64,000 bases of DNA. Origin: Ephydatia muelleri (taxonomy: Eukaryota > Porifera > Demospongiae > Spongillida > Spongillidae). Within the stretch, counting starts at the first letter, position 1. Each line of letters opens with the position of its first letter. The DNA lies in contig JABACO010000042.1 in the NCBI GenBank assembly GCA_013339895.1, positions 1-64,000 on the forward strand, in the 5' to 3' direction. This document shows, piece by piece, positions 23,175 to 34,900 of the stretch. The notes beneath the pieces are model-generated. The model saw nothing but the letters and a program-made list of their open reading frames with translations. It made no database searches and was not told where the DNA came from. A program made the translations under genes and the position numbers.

Positions 23175-23925
23175 GCATGCATGGTATAAAAATGGTTATG
23201 TTATTTGTAATTATTGTTTAGCTAGTGACCTCACAATAACAATAACTCATAAAAACTAATAAATGTCAAACTAAAAGAATGACACTGCTAAGTAATTTTA
23301 TTAAAATCAACTCTAGCAATGTATTATAACAAATTTATTAAATTAGCAATGGGATCGTTTCATGTTTTCTTTTTCTAGAATTCTGATATGTCCTCTGCAT
23401 ATTGCTTCTTACGCAACGAGAATCGGAGTATCTGTCATGATGCTGTAAGGCTCTGAAATTTTAATTAGCTATAATACATTTCAACGCATTTCTATTGCGC
23501 GTACTGGAAATTTATAATGTTGCGTAAGGTCCTTTTTCGCGGAAACAATCCCATATGTAACACTGGCCTGCATGGAACATTGGATTGGGAAAAGTCGCTG
23601 TAAAGGACGCCCCCGCGCTCGCAGAGGGGACAAGGCATTTAATTACACTTCAGAGAGAGTGTTAAGTTTCAACATACACAGGTAGTATATATAGACAGAC
23701 AAAATGCACACAATAGATCTGTCTGACAAATAAAGCGTCACCCCAGCGCAGAGGCCACAGCATCCCGCAGGGCGTTGTCGGCCCGTGCACAATAGGGCGA
23801 CACAGGGGAAATTCCCTCATACGTAATTGTAATCATGTAACTAACAGTTCAGTCCGCCACAGTCGCAATATGCCCATCTGCCTTTGTAACACAGCTGCAC
23901 ATATTTTATTAGAACACTGAATTCA
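23175..23925. other. No gene seen
   Basis: Between copy 1 and the decayed 3' half. No frame, repeat family or RNA gene that I can support. Confidence 0.55.
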
Positions 23926-23929
23926 AACA

Positions 23930-26170
23930 AAATGAGAGTGTTCCAAATGTCTTCACCATTGATGCCAACACTGGAGTAGTCAGAGTGGTAGCACATTTGG
24001 ACCATGATACAGTTCCTGTCTACACCATGACTATTGTTGCCATATGGAGTGTGGATCCAGCAAGGAGCAGCTCAGCTTTGCTCACCATCTATGTCAGCTG
24101 TCAACAAATATTGTCTCCAGTGCATGTCCATATTCAACCCAACAATTCTGGACTCAGCAGCTGTCTGAGGTGTTCCGATGCTTCTGGACTAAGTGGAGTG
24201 ATGTTGTATTCTCATTCTACGAATTATGGAATGCTAGGAATCAACAATGACACTGGAGCAATAGACCTCAGTAGCCCTGATTCCATCAGCTACAGTGTTC
24301 TCAACTTCACCATGCATATATCATACAGAGGATCTCCACCACTAAACATCCCATCATCATCATCTTCATCACTTTCACTATTCACAAACCACCAGTGTTC
24401 ATACACTTATCAGCCTCTCTCAATCTCAGCGATAGCATACAATCTGGTATTGTGTTTCAACAAACCGAGTGACCACTGAGCATTTGAGATCTCTATAATC
24501 TGAGGTCTGGGCACTAGCCAAACAGTGATAGGATCATTCTCTGACAACCACTGGACTACTACTCCATTACTAACTACACATGCACACTTACTATCACAGC
24601 ATCTGTTGGTGCCTTTACTGCAATGAGCACACTCTCCATATATGTAGTACAATATGATCCCATGTGCCTGTCTACATTATATGTTATCAATGTCCATGAA
24701 AATGCCACAGTCCAAACTGTGCTCACAAACCTCAACTGCTCTGATGCAAACAAGGGACCTGGTGCGCAGCTAGTGTACACAATCATGGCTGGGAATGGTG
24801 ATGGAAAGTTTAGCATTTTAAACAATGGACTGCTAACTCTTGTGCAGTGGTTAAACTATGCAAATGTCATTCAGTACCAACTAATCATAAATGTTTCAGA
24901 CACCTTTCCAGTACCAAGGATCATTTCTGTCACAGTCTACATTTCTGTCCAGCCTGTCAACAGATTTTCCCCTGTGTTTCAGCAGTCCCTCTACAGCTAT
25001 ACAATTCCTGAGAATTCCCCCATTGGTACGAGTGTCCTCTTAGTCACTGCCACTGATGATGATAGTCCTGCATCACCTGATGGTCAGGTGACCTATTCCC
25101 TCAACCAGCCCAAGTTCACCATTGACAGAAGTGGGTGGGTCATATTGGCATCCAATCTGGACATACTGCAGCAGGCCGTCTATAACTTCACGGTCCTTGC
25201 AATGGACGGAGGTAAGCCTCCAAGAACTGGGTCAGCCTCTGTGGTGACCTATGTGGGCTATGTAGGGATCAGACCACCTCAGTTCACACAGATTCTTTAC
25301 TGTGCCACTCTGAACATCACAAATCCTTCTGGGGAGTGTTGTTCTGACAGTACATTGTACTGACCCTGTGTTGGGCAACACTGCACCCATTCACTACTCA
25401 TTGGACCCCTCCCTGTCCAGTTCACGTTACTTTAATGTGGATGTCGATAGTGGAGTCATCACTATTAAGTGGCCATCTCACATTCAGAGCCATCTGCACA
25501 GGCAGTGCACCTTACAACCTGTATGACACAGCAGTCGTGGATGTGGAACTCCTGGTGAAGAGCAACATCACCTTCATTCCATCGGTCAGCTATCTCTTCC
25601 TTCCACCCCTTAAAAACAATTGTACCCTCCTGGGGAGTGTGCAGCCAGTCTACACCATCCTCCAGGTGAATGCTACTTCTCCAGGTGGATACGCCATCAC
25701 ATATAGCCTTATCAACTATCAGTCAACCTTCTCCATCGATCCCTCCAGTGGTTACTTTAGGTTGATTGGCATGCTGGAGTCACTGGCAACAATCCTGGTG
25801 TATGTGGACAACTTGAACGCTCCAACATCATCAAAATTACCATCCTTATCATTAACATCTGCACCATCACTAGCCACATCCTCCCTACAAGTACCACCCA
25901 AGCTCAGCAAACTATGACATACATTGTTGCTGGGATCATTCAGCTGCTGTGCTTGTGGTGGGGGTTCCAATCTTAATATTGATATGGAGAAGGGTGAAGA
26001 CTCACAAAGTTCCAGGAGCTGCTGCAAGTATTCCAGTACATACTTCTGCTCAATTCACTAGACCAAATACCTATTTGACAATGTGTGTTCTTTTTCTGCA
26101 CACATATCTTGATAATTTACATGCTGGCTACTAACCAACATGGATCACATGACAGCTTTACTCCACCTGA
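23930..26170 (+). pseudogene. Decayed cadherin-like gene, 3' half
   Basis: Starts abruptly at NESVPNVFTIDANTGVVRV (matching copy 3 at about 43695) and runs through several cadherin repeats, including a long open piece 24623-25363 (NCSDANKGPGAQLVYTIMAG and TATDDDSPASPDGQVTYSL), to a transmembrane segment at 25915-25990. The frame shifts near 24170-24480, near 25345, between 25440 and 25510, and by a one-base deletion inside the membrane helix (ATTCAGCTGCTG instead of ATTGCAGCTGCTG). The tail-exon splice donor (CACAGGTAACA in copies 1 and 3) is deleted. It retains repeats at 24623-25363 with no counterpart in copy 3, so it descends from a third, distinct paralogue. Not expected to make a protein. 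Confidence 0.85.
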
Positions 26171-26189
26171 AGATGTGGCTTCTGATCAT

Positions 26190-26412
26190 CCATCCTTCAT
26201 GCATGTAGCTACCCTGGATGGGGATGGAAATGGAACATAACTGACCAAGGTAGGACACATGGCTGACATACAGTTTGAAGGAGGTGAGCTCTACTGCTCC
26301 TGTGTCATGGCTGTCAATATATTCGTTGGCTTTGCAGTTTTGTGATATCCTCTTGTTGGATATGATGCATGCATCATTTGGATACGCAGATATAGGGACG
26401 GTTATTTTTACA
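26190..26412 (-). pseudogene. Inverted cadherin cytoplasmic-tail exon
   Basis: Read on the minus strand this encodes VPISAYPNDACIISNKRISQ, then NEYIDSHDTGAVELTSFK and the YVSHVSYLGQ end seen in copy 3. It lies opposite to the rest of the gene and directly against the forward remnant of the same exon (about 26155-26185), so the 3' end of this paralogue was inverted in place. Confidence 0.85.
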
Positions 26413-26415
26413 TCC

Positions 26416-26526
26416 ACCCTCCCTCCCTCCCTCCCTCCCTCCCTCCCTCCCTCCCTCTCTCCCTCCCTCCCTCCCTCCCTCCCTCCCTCCCTCCCTCCCT
26501 CCCTCCCTCCCTCACTCCCTCCCTCC
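26416..26526. repeat. (CCCT)n tetranucleotide array
   Basis: About 27 CCCT units with two single-base interruptions. It sits at the junction between the inverted tail exon and the T-box exons. It can form G-quadruplex or triplex structures, and the proline/serine and glycine/arginine frames across it are artefacts. Confidence 0.95.
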
Positions 26527-26560
26527 ACACTTGGTTCTCAATACAATGCATAAATTCTAG

Positions 26561-27046
26561 CCCAGAGTGGTTATTATCAAGTCCACTGGAGGGACAGAGA
26601 AGACTTGTAGCTACCATGTCTTTCCAGAGACAGTTTTTATGACAGTTACAGCTTATCAGAACAGACAGGTAGCTGTGCACATGTGGCTAACTAGTGGTGC
26701 ATGTGTGAAGGGGAGGAATGCTGTGGAGTTTGGAAGTTTGGTTATGTGGGAGTAATCTTTTCATATTGTATTATTTATATCAACCTTAGAGAAATGCAAA
26801 AGGAGTTTGTCTTGCTTTGTGTGGAGTGGATGGTACTAATGTTGCAGATATATTTGATGTAGCTTCTTATATCGATTGTGATGAGAGACATGTTAGTGAG
26901 ATAATGTTACTTAACTAGTGATTTTACAACCCTATGTTTTGTTATGGCTCAGATTACTCTGATGAAAATTGAGCCCAATCCATTTGCAAAAGAAATTCGA
27001 GTATCAAATGCCTACATGCCCTTATCTGGATCCCATAAAGCAGAAG
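26561..27046 (+). pseudogene. T-box transcription factor, C-terminal T-domain exons (5' part missing)
   Basis: Exon 26561-26668 follows an AG at 26559-26560 and reads PRVVIIKSTGGTEK then YHVFPETVFMTVTAYQNRQ, with a GT donor. The next exon starts at 26953 after CTCAG and reads ITLMKIEPNPFAKEIR then VSNAYMPLSG. Together these form the diagnostic end of the T domain: F-P-E-T-x-F-x-x-V-T-A-Y-Q-N followed by I-T-x-L-K-I-x-x-N-P-F-A-K. The rest of the T domain (DNA-contacting N-terminal two thirds) should be upstream, but cadherin pseudogene and CCCT repeat occupy that space. Either upstream exons are far away or the gene was cut by the rearrangement. The exact 3' limit of the second exon is uncertain. 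Confidence 0.82.
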
Positions 27047-27980
27047 GTGGGTGGAGCCTTGCACACCCATATGCGCTATTTTTAACCAGTCTCTTGATGA
27101 CAGCAGTCATTCTGGCACACAGAACCACGATCACAGTCACCCTCTCACATGTCACTCCCTCCCCCTCACCCCAATGGACCCATACTCCTGTATGATGGTG
27201 AGTGTGTCCCCACTACTTAGTTCATTATGGTCATAGCACCACCCACTACCTCACCCCCGTCTCAACACTTTGATTTATCCTTCCTCTCCTCCCTTCTCCC
27301 TGCCCCTTTCTATTCACCCCTTCCCCCTCCCTCCTCCCTCCCTTCTCCCTTCCCCCTTTCCTTTCACCCCTCCCCCCTCCCTCCTCCCTGTTTAGTGCCC
27401 AGTACTATGTCACAAAGTCTGGACATATCAAGACCATCTTGCAGAATGCCATTATTCTATGATCCCTCAGGCTGCCATAGCAACGCCCTTAATGTTACCA
27501 TGACAACAGTCAATGATACCTTATATCCGACCAACTACATCTTCCACCTCACCACATCCCTGGGAACAAACCTCACTGCACCTCCACAACAAGCCACACC
27601 CCTGCAACAAGCCACACCTCTGCAACCAGCATGCTTGGCCACTTCAAGTTGCAACTGCCCCCTTCCGTGGCCCCGCCTACTCCTACATCGCTTTCCACCA
27701 CTCCCCACCTCCCCCTTCCAGTGAACTCTGGGCACCTTCCACCCTCCACTACCTTTGATGCACTAAAGCTACAGTCCTTCCCCTCTTTATGGCTACACCC
27801 ACTTCCTGTGTGGCCTGGGGCCTTGTCACTGGCGTCGAGCCGCACTGACACTCCTCCAATGCTGTCCCTATGCCAATCGCCATGGAGATCCAGCACCTGT
27901 GTATTGCCCTCCACACCACAGCTGAGCCCTGGAAACAAGCTGACCACAACAGCTGAGCCCTGGAAACAAGCTGACCACAT
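27047..27980 (+). other. Probable T-box 3' region: CT-rich intron and Ser/Thr/Pro-rich frames
   Basis: A frame ending QSLDDSSHSGTQNHDHSHPL and PMDPYSCMM runs to a GTGAGT donor near 27195. A long pyrimidine tract (27230-27400) leads to a TTTAG acceptor at about 27402, followed by a frame with PSTMSQSLDISRPSC and TNYIFHLTTS. Low-complexity Ser/Thr/Pro/His tails are usual after a T domain, but I cannot fix the exon joins. The last part (27535-27720) recurs at 37265-37460. Confidence 0.4.
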
Positions 27981-28448
27981 TGTAAAAAAAAAAAAAAAAG
28001 AACTGCAGCACTATTGGAGGTGTGTCTCTTTTGGTTGCAGTTGGTTCATTGCCAATGATTACTCGTGTTCATTTTGTGCAGTAAAAAGTGCTAAGCATCT
28101 AATTGGTTTGAGTTGATGTATAGACTCTTTTCGTGTGTCATGCTTTTCATGTGTCATACTTTTACTGAAATATCCGAGTGACAAAAAGGATCAATGAGAA
28201 ACAAATAAGTAAGCTAGCCATATCCATGAATCTTGCAGATTATAGAATCATTGGCCTTCAGAAGGCAGTGATATTTGATTTGTGCAGGCATACCTATGAA
28301 ATGGATCTTGGCTCCTGACCAGTGTCTTATTAAAAAACAATTGTGCCTTCAAATGAAAGAAATTCATTCGTCACAAGAATAAGACTATACTTAACGATAG
28401 CCGTCTCGTAAGAAAAAGTTGACATGGCTTTCACTGATCAGCGTGTCT
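27981..28448. repeat. Array block duplicated at 37470-37890
   Basis: Starts at a 16-A run and matches the block downstream of the second copy nearly base for base (for example the shared ATGGCTTTCACTGATCAGCG just before 28442 and 37891). No gene is seen in it. It ends at the transposon insertion. Confidence 0.85.
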
Positions 28449-30657
28449 ATTCACGGCGCGACAGTGTACCGTATGCAGCCTTGTATATTGCACCCATACT
28501 AATCGATACTCGTCTGCACTCGACACGTGGGCAGTTTTTCATACGTCACGAATGCGGCGCCATGTATACGTCTCAGAACGAACACTTCGCTTATACGTAT
28601 GATATCGCGGTCTGCATATGGATTCAGTATATTCGTCATCACCTGTCTGCATACTTCAGATGAACGCGTGCAGACTCTGTACACGTCATGTATTCGAATG
28701 GTTTCAAATCCATTTTCTGTTCTGCATACTTGAAGGCTAGTGCTTAAACCCTGAACCACGCCAGCAATAATTCAGAATTTAACGGCAAACTTTAATCAAA
28801 TTACAGCTGAAATACAACTTGGTCAAAAAATAAACAGGTATATATAGTTCCAAGCTGGCGATCAAAGTCTCCATCACATCCTGCTGATGTAGTTAGAAGG
28901 GCACTCTCCGCCTAGCAGAGGCCTCTTGGAAGGCGAGCACGAGCCTCTACTACTCTCGCGGCACTTGTCGACGGTTTCCTTACAAGCACACGCTAAAATA
29001 TTACAGAGGTTATGCACAAAGAACTCAGCATTTACTTACTCTCTGACCTCGGTGGTAGCTAGCTTATGCTTTACAATGCTATCGTCTTCATCCCCTTGGT
29101 TGGCCATGCAGCGAAACGTTTTCATTTGGCCGTAGTACACCCTGGCGTCGGCTCAAGAGCTGTGGTCAGAAAGGAAAGTCATAGCATGCCTACTCTGTAC
29201 CTGCGTTTCTTCTGTTGCCGGGGTTGGTCACTTCCACCATTTCAGTCTCGATGTACTCGCTTAAATATATCCTGACCCTGAAGTTATTGGCACGCGCACA
29301 TAATCCACATGCACATATACAACGTACTATGCTCTTCGCGTAATGGCGTTCTATTGGTCGGCACTGTGCTGAAGAGAACAAACATGACGTAAGCATGTAA
29401 ACCTTTGTGACAACTTGAAACGCCGCCTAACTGCATCTACTGAATCACACACTTGTCCTGGTTTGACATAAGCAACACCGTATAGTGTACAGTGTAAACA
29501 CGCACAACTTACCAGGCCTAGACTGCTTAAGTCCGTTTGGTATGCCTTTATAACCTCCGCCTGTCACCCGCGTTGTCCGAAACTCTTTATCTTGCACAGT
29601 TGCACCTCACTGATTCGTCAGCTATATAGTGATCAAAATCAACAATCCAATTTCTCTGAGGTTGGGAACGGCTCCATTAGTACTGTCTCCACAGATAGCC
29701 CAGTAGTCCAATTTTCCTTTCCTCCTATTTCGTTGGGAACTAAACCAAGTTGCCTATTTTTGTTTCCTTTGCTCGATCGTGCGTCGTCACCTCCACTAAT
29801 GACCAACACGTGCAAAACTTAAAACCGAGCATGCGCAGATAATGATATCAAATTAATTGCTCAAATAGGCCTACAGGCTACACCCGCTAGAAATAGTCAC
29901 AGATGTAGGTATCAGAAGTTTACAATGATTATAGGGATCCAATAACTTACCTGTGAGTACGCGACTCGGTCGAGGTAATTATAGTAGCCACACTCATATG
30001 AATGCGTTTTCATGGGTGTGGTTAAAACGGCCTATATTCCTATTCATTGCGCACTATCGTAATTTACGGGCTAAACTGCTGCTCGCGACACCCGATACAC
30101 GGCCAATAAGTACCACCTGCGTTACGTAGGCGTTATTTATCGCTTGCGTCACGGATGCGGTCGAAATGGCGTATCGCAGGCGATCGTTGTGAAGTTACGA
30201 TACGGAGGCTATGATCTTACCGAATACGGTAGCGTGTAAAAATTTTGCGTAACGCAAACGTAATGCACGGCTCCGTGACGCAGGCGATTTAGAAAAAAGG
30301 TGTTACGTGTGCGACACGCAACCGTATCGGACTGTACCCTATAGCCTGTATTATGTCCGCGCGAATCAAAAAGAAGTTAAAATATTAAGCTGTTGCCATG
30401 TAAGGTATCTATATTAGAAGCTGAAATATGAATCGCCACATCTGTTTTCAAATTGGGGGACTAAGCAGGAGCTAGCAGTGTGTATTTGATCCTTTCTCGC
30501 ATATGAACAGCTTTGTAGTCCATTTGTGTTGATGTTTAAAAAAATAAATATAAATCAGCTGAATGCATATACACGTCGGCAATGAATAATGAACAAAATC
30601 ACTTGTGAATAAATACTGAAGGACTGAAAATTCAAGTGGGTATCATCAGCCATTGTT

Positions 30658-31952
30658 TCATCCAAGTCCTTCGGTGGTATACGAAGGTGCAGTAGTTATA
30701 ATGGGCCCTGCATCAGCAATACTGGTAGTAGCAATAGTAGCAGCAGTAGCCGCTGGTCCTAGTCCGTGCCCAAGTGAAGGATAGGAATAGGACGCATCAT
30801 CCTTCATGATAACTCCCCACTCCTCTTCATCAATGTTGCTGTAGTATTGATCTACCCACGATCGAAAAAGGGGGTAAGACACCTGCTTAGATGAATCACA
30901 GTGCCGAATAAAAAGTCGCTGCAAAAAATGGCATTGAAAACAAATTAACAAAACATACACACTTACAAATAAGGCCAGGTGACGCTTGTAAGCATCTTCA
31001 TCATTGGGGTCACCACTGATGCTTCGAATGATGGTTGATGCAAGCTCTGTTGTTGGGATGTACATAGGGACTAGAACGGTATGGCTGAATTCCTAAACAC
31101 TGTTTAACATTTGCATAATTATTATATACATATTAAGTGGCACATGAAAACTATAAATTGCCACCTTCCGTCGTTCTTCAGTTCGAAGATCTGACAATCT
31201 AGCATTGGCGAATCGAACTGCAGCATCGAACTTATATGCTTGAGTTCGGACCACTTGGGCAGTCAAAACCCTGGCTACTACCACCTTTTTAAAATCAGGA
31301 ATTTAAATAAAACATGCACACAAGTGGTTAAGTAAATTCACTAACTCGAACTGATTCCTTGGTAGGGTTCCTCTTAAGGGAGCTACAGAACAGTTTTGCA
31401 ATTTGCAATTCCAATGGTTGCTGCACATGAACACCAGATATCAAAGTCCATGTATGTCATATTCACTGATTTATGCGACTTATTAAGTTTATGCCAACAG
31501 GAGTGATAAATGCAGTCAGGTATAATACTTAATGTCTCATGCTCATGTACCTCATAAATGCTGCCCTTGATACAAAATGAAGTTTGGGTTAAATTCTGAA
31601 TCAGCTGTTTTAGTTCATCCATCGAAGTTCCAAGTTCAATTTGCCTGGCTTCAACACTTCTAAGATTTTCTGACAATTGTGACAAAGACTTTTGCATCGT
31701 ACACAGCTCCCTGGATAATGCTGATTCCTGAAATGCAGCACCCACCGAAGAATCAAGGCTCGATGAAGGGGTTCTCGTACTTGCAAAGTCAATGCTCAAT
31801 GATGAGTCCCTGCCGCTGTTAGATGGTGACTGCGGCAATTCAGCGTTGCTAGGTAGGCTAGATGTTTCAAACACAGTCGGCGGAGGCAGTGCTGATTCTT
31901 GTTGCCGTCGTCTACTGCTCCTTGCAAATGGAGCACGCGGAAGATGCTGCAT
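30658..31952 (-). CDS. Transposon accessory protein, coiled-coil, unknown family
   Basis: Five exons on the minus strand, all joined in frame by GT...AG introns: 31551-31952, 31346-31420, 31165-31284, 30967-31092, 30658-30918; 327 residues. Start ATG at 31952 (MQHLPRAPFARSSRRRQQES); upstream the frame offers only GTG. The first exon is basic then Ser/Pro-rich, then has a coiled coil (about residues 82-130, LSRELCTMQKSLSQLSENL). Later exons are mixed and helical (ARVLTAQVVRTQAYKFDAAV; DEDAYKRHLALFRLFIRHCD; SYPLFRSWVDQYYSNIDEEE), and the tail is Ala/Thr-rich. I do not recognise the family. By position it is the second gene of the transposon, comparable with the TnpA-type helper of plant CACTA elements that binds subterminal repeats; that role is inference. 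Confidence 0.72.
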
Positions 31953-31990
31953 TTCAAAATCCACCGCAAACCGCAGCGCACGTGAGAAAG
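31953..31990. promoter_or_regulatory. 38-bp gap between divergent transposon genes
   Basis: The two start codons (minus gene at 31952, plus gene at 31991) face away from each other across 38 bp. The true promoters must overlap the opposite gene's 5' end, implying a shared bidirectional promoter. The plus frame stays open upstream through an ATG at 31928 inside the minus gene, so the exact start is not settled; the ATG at 31991 has the better context (AAGATGG). Confidence 0.5.
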
Positions 31991-34900
31991 ATGGCTGCTA
32001 AATTTCGATGTGATGTTTGTCTGAAAGAGTTTGACTATAAATACAGATATGAAAGGCATGTAGAGACCACATTCCACAAAGACAAGGTTCGTCTGATGGA
32101 AATTTGTGCCTCAACTGAAGCGGAGTGGGAATCTGGAAATGTTGATACGGGTGGATCCTCTACTGTAACCGAGAGTCATAGTCCTTCAGCAATTGCTAGC
32201 GACGAATTATCACTAGCTATAGGGGACGAGGACATTGGCCATCTCGACGAGGCAGAAAAGGATTCAGAATCTAGTTCTGATTCAGGTGGGAATAATTCAA
32301 TGTGGTTGTATAATATTTACTACATGAATTTGTGTGCACTGTATAGATGTAGCTAATATTCTAAGCCTCACAAATAGCAGTGCCAATAAAGAGGGCCAGT
32401 ACCATCCATTTTTATCTATGATATCTGCAATGGCATACATACTAATTCACAGTCCTCGTCCAATGGTAAGGCATTCTTGATGATTTGTTGAAGGAGTGTA
32501 ATCATTCACTCCTCTACACAGGGTCTATCCAATCTGACATTTGTGTGCCATACTCTGAGATGTATATTTCCTGCACTTCCAAGTGTTTCCACTATGGTCT
32601 CATATAGGCTACCAGGATATCGTGCACCAGAGAAGGTACACAAGGTGTATTGACAGAAGCTTAAATTTAACCTACTCACTTAACAGTTCTACAGCCCATC
32701 TGGTGTACCCTTCTATGTAAATTCCATAGCAGAAACTATTAAATTGTGTTTGGCCAATCCCGATATTGCTAAAAAAATGGAGCGGTACCCAGTTTTACCA
32801 AAAAAAGGATTCAGGTACTGTAGGATGTGAATATCTTGATATGTAATTATTTTTTTAAGTTGAACTAGCAGAGAAATATTCCATGGGTTACAGTGGAGAA
32901 ATGACACAAGGTTTCAAGCACCAATGGCGACTTCTCCTGTTGGAAGTGTGTTTTTAAAAGACATCGTGCAGTCATCAATTGCTGGTGCCATATGTGTCAG
33001 CATCATTAAACAGTTTTACCGTAAGGTAAAATTACACCTGATTTGTGCAATTCACAGATAATGTTACTCAGTAACTGTTACACAGGAGGGTCATAATGGT
33101 GTATTTGCAAGTGTTCAAGTTCTTCAAGTACATCCATCTGAGCTGAATACGTATATCTTGTCGGACATAGTTGAAATTCCAGTTTCCACAATAGTCACCA
33201 TTCTTCCTCAAATGGATTCTAGGACCAGGCATGTGTATAAAAAAGGACATGATGGATCTTTGACAATTGTATCTGATAATGTAAGTTTTATATTGCTGTG
33301 TTATAAATGTATTAATAATTACGATTATGAGTAAGTATTTATTCTAATTTGACATTTTGATTGCACAAAACACAAAAAAAACACTACATGTAAGAGTTCG
33401 TGTATATTGTGCTAAAATGATGTGTGCAAAAGTGATGTAAATTGTCATATTTTATTTCTCTTAGGAGCTAGCGGAAATGTCTTCTCCTCATCCTTTGAAG
33501 ACAAGATCCATAATGTGTGGTTCCCTACCTGTATTTATGGTACCACTTATCATATTCTCGGATGACAAAAGTGGTAACAGATCTAAGGTCTGGAACAAGT
33601 TCGATTCATGGTGCTTCCTCTTGGCTGGGCTACGGCAGAAGGACAATGCACAGTTCTGTAACATTCATTTCATATGTACGTCAAACCAGGTACCAGTCAT
33701 GGAGATGGCCCACCCTCTTGTTGATCAACTGTTGGAACTTGAACGGGGAATAGTTGTGTTTGACGCACAGTTGAATACTAATGCCTTGATACTTGCACCT
33801 GTTATATGTTTTCTATGTGACAATCCCCGAGCAGCTGAAATATGCAGTCACCTGGGATCTGGAACCCTAAGGTTTTGTCGAATTTGCAGGGTTAGTAATT
33901 ATAATTACTTTTTCCTCCATGATTTATTATTATTATTAAATAGGTTGATCATACTAACAGTCTAACTGGTATCTGCGAAGAGAGGAAACGGAGTAGTACT
34001 ATACAGGAAGTGCAACTCATTCGTTCAGCACATACTCAAGCAGAGCGCAAGCGACTCAGGACTCTGTATGGTACAAGTGAGAAGGAGAACCACCTACTTC
34101 AGCTTCCTGTTGATTTGCATCAGTAAGTAGTTTACAGCCTCACAAATTACAGCTATCCATCTATTTAACAGGAGTACACCAATTGAATCACTCCATACAT
34201 TGGGGCTTGGACCATACAAATATTTGTTGCGGGAAAAAATGGAGCAACTGTCTGAAAAACAGCGGAAGGAAGTGGTAGCTCGCATTGCAGCATTACCCTC
34301 CTCAGGTCTAACTGGTGGAATTTCATCTGACATATCTAGGCACTATAAATTGTTTGTAGGTTAGCTAACTTTCATTTATGCATTCTCATTCTCTGGTTTA
34401 ACTTGCAGATTATCCTATAATGTTTCATTTCGTTTGCAGGCAGAGACTTCAAGTTCTTAGCACAAATTGCAATGTTCATTTTTTCGCCTTACCTTTCTGA
34501 GGCTGAGATTGAAGTCTGGCTTGCCTTGTCAATGGTATGTAATCTTGGAAATGTGATTGTATTTTTCATTTTGTAATTTTGTCATGCAAAATAGGTTTTC
34601 AAAATGGTGTATTGCGATGAGTTTGAACCTCAGAAGATTGAATTGTACAGAGACGTGTGTCACCGATTTGCAAGGGCTATTGATTGCTACAGCGTGACGT
34701 GGAGAAAAAAACTGAAAATTCACCTGATACTGCATCTTCCTGACAGCATGTTGAGGTTTGGGCCTGCATCTTCATTCAACACAGAAAGGTAAGTTCCACA
34801 ATGTGCATGAGGACAACATATTGTATGGAACATATTGTGTTTCAGGTGTGAGAGCTACAATTCTGTTATACGGTCACGCAATGTATATAGCAACAGACAG

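Noticed and set aside
26145-26680. Gly/Arg/Glu-rich frames across the CCCT array
   Set aside because: Tetranucleotide repeat artefact; only the 26190-26412 minus part (cadherin tail) is real homology.
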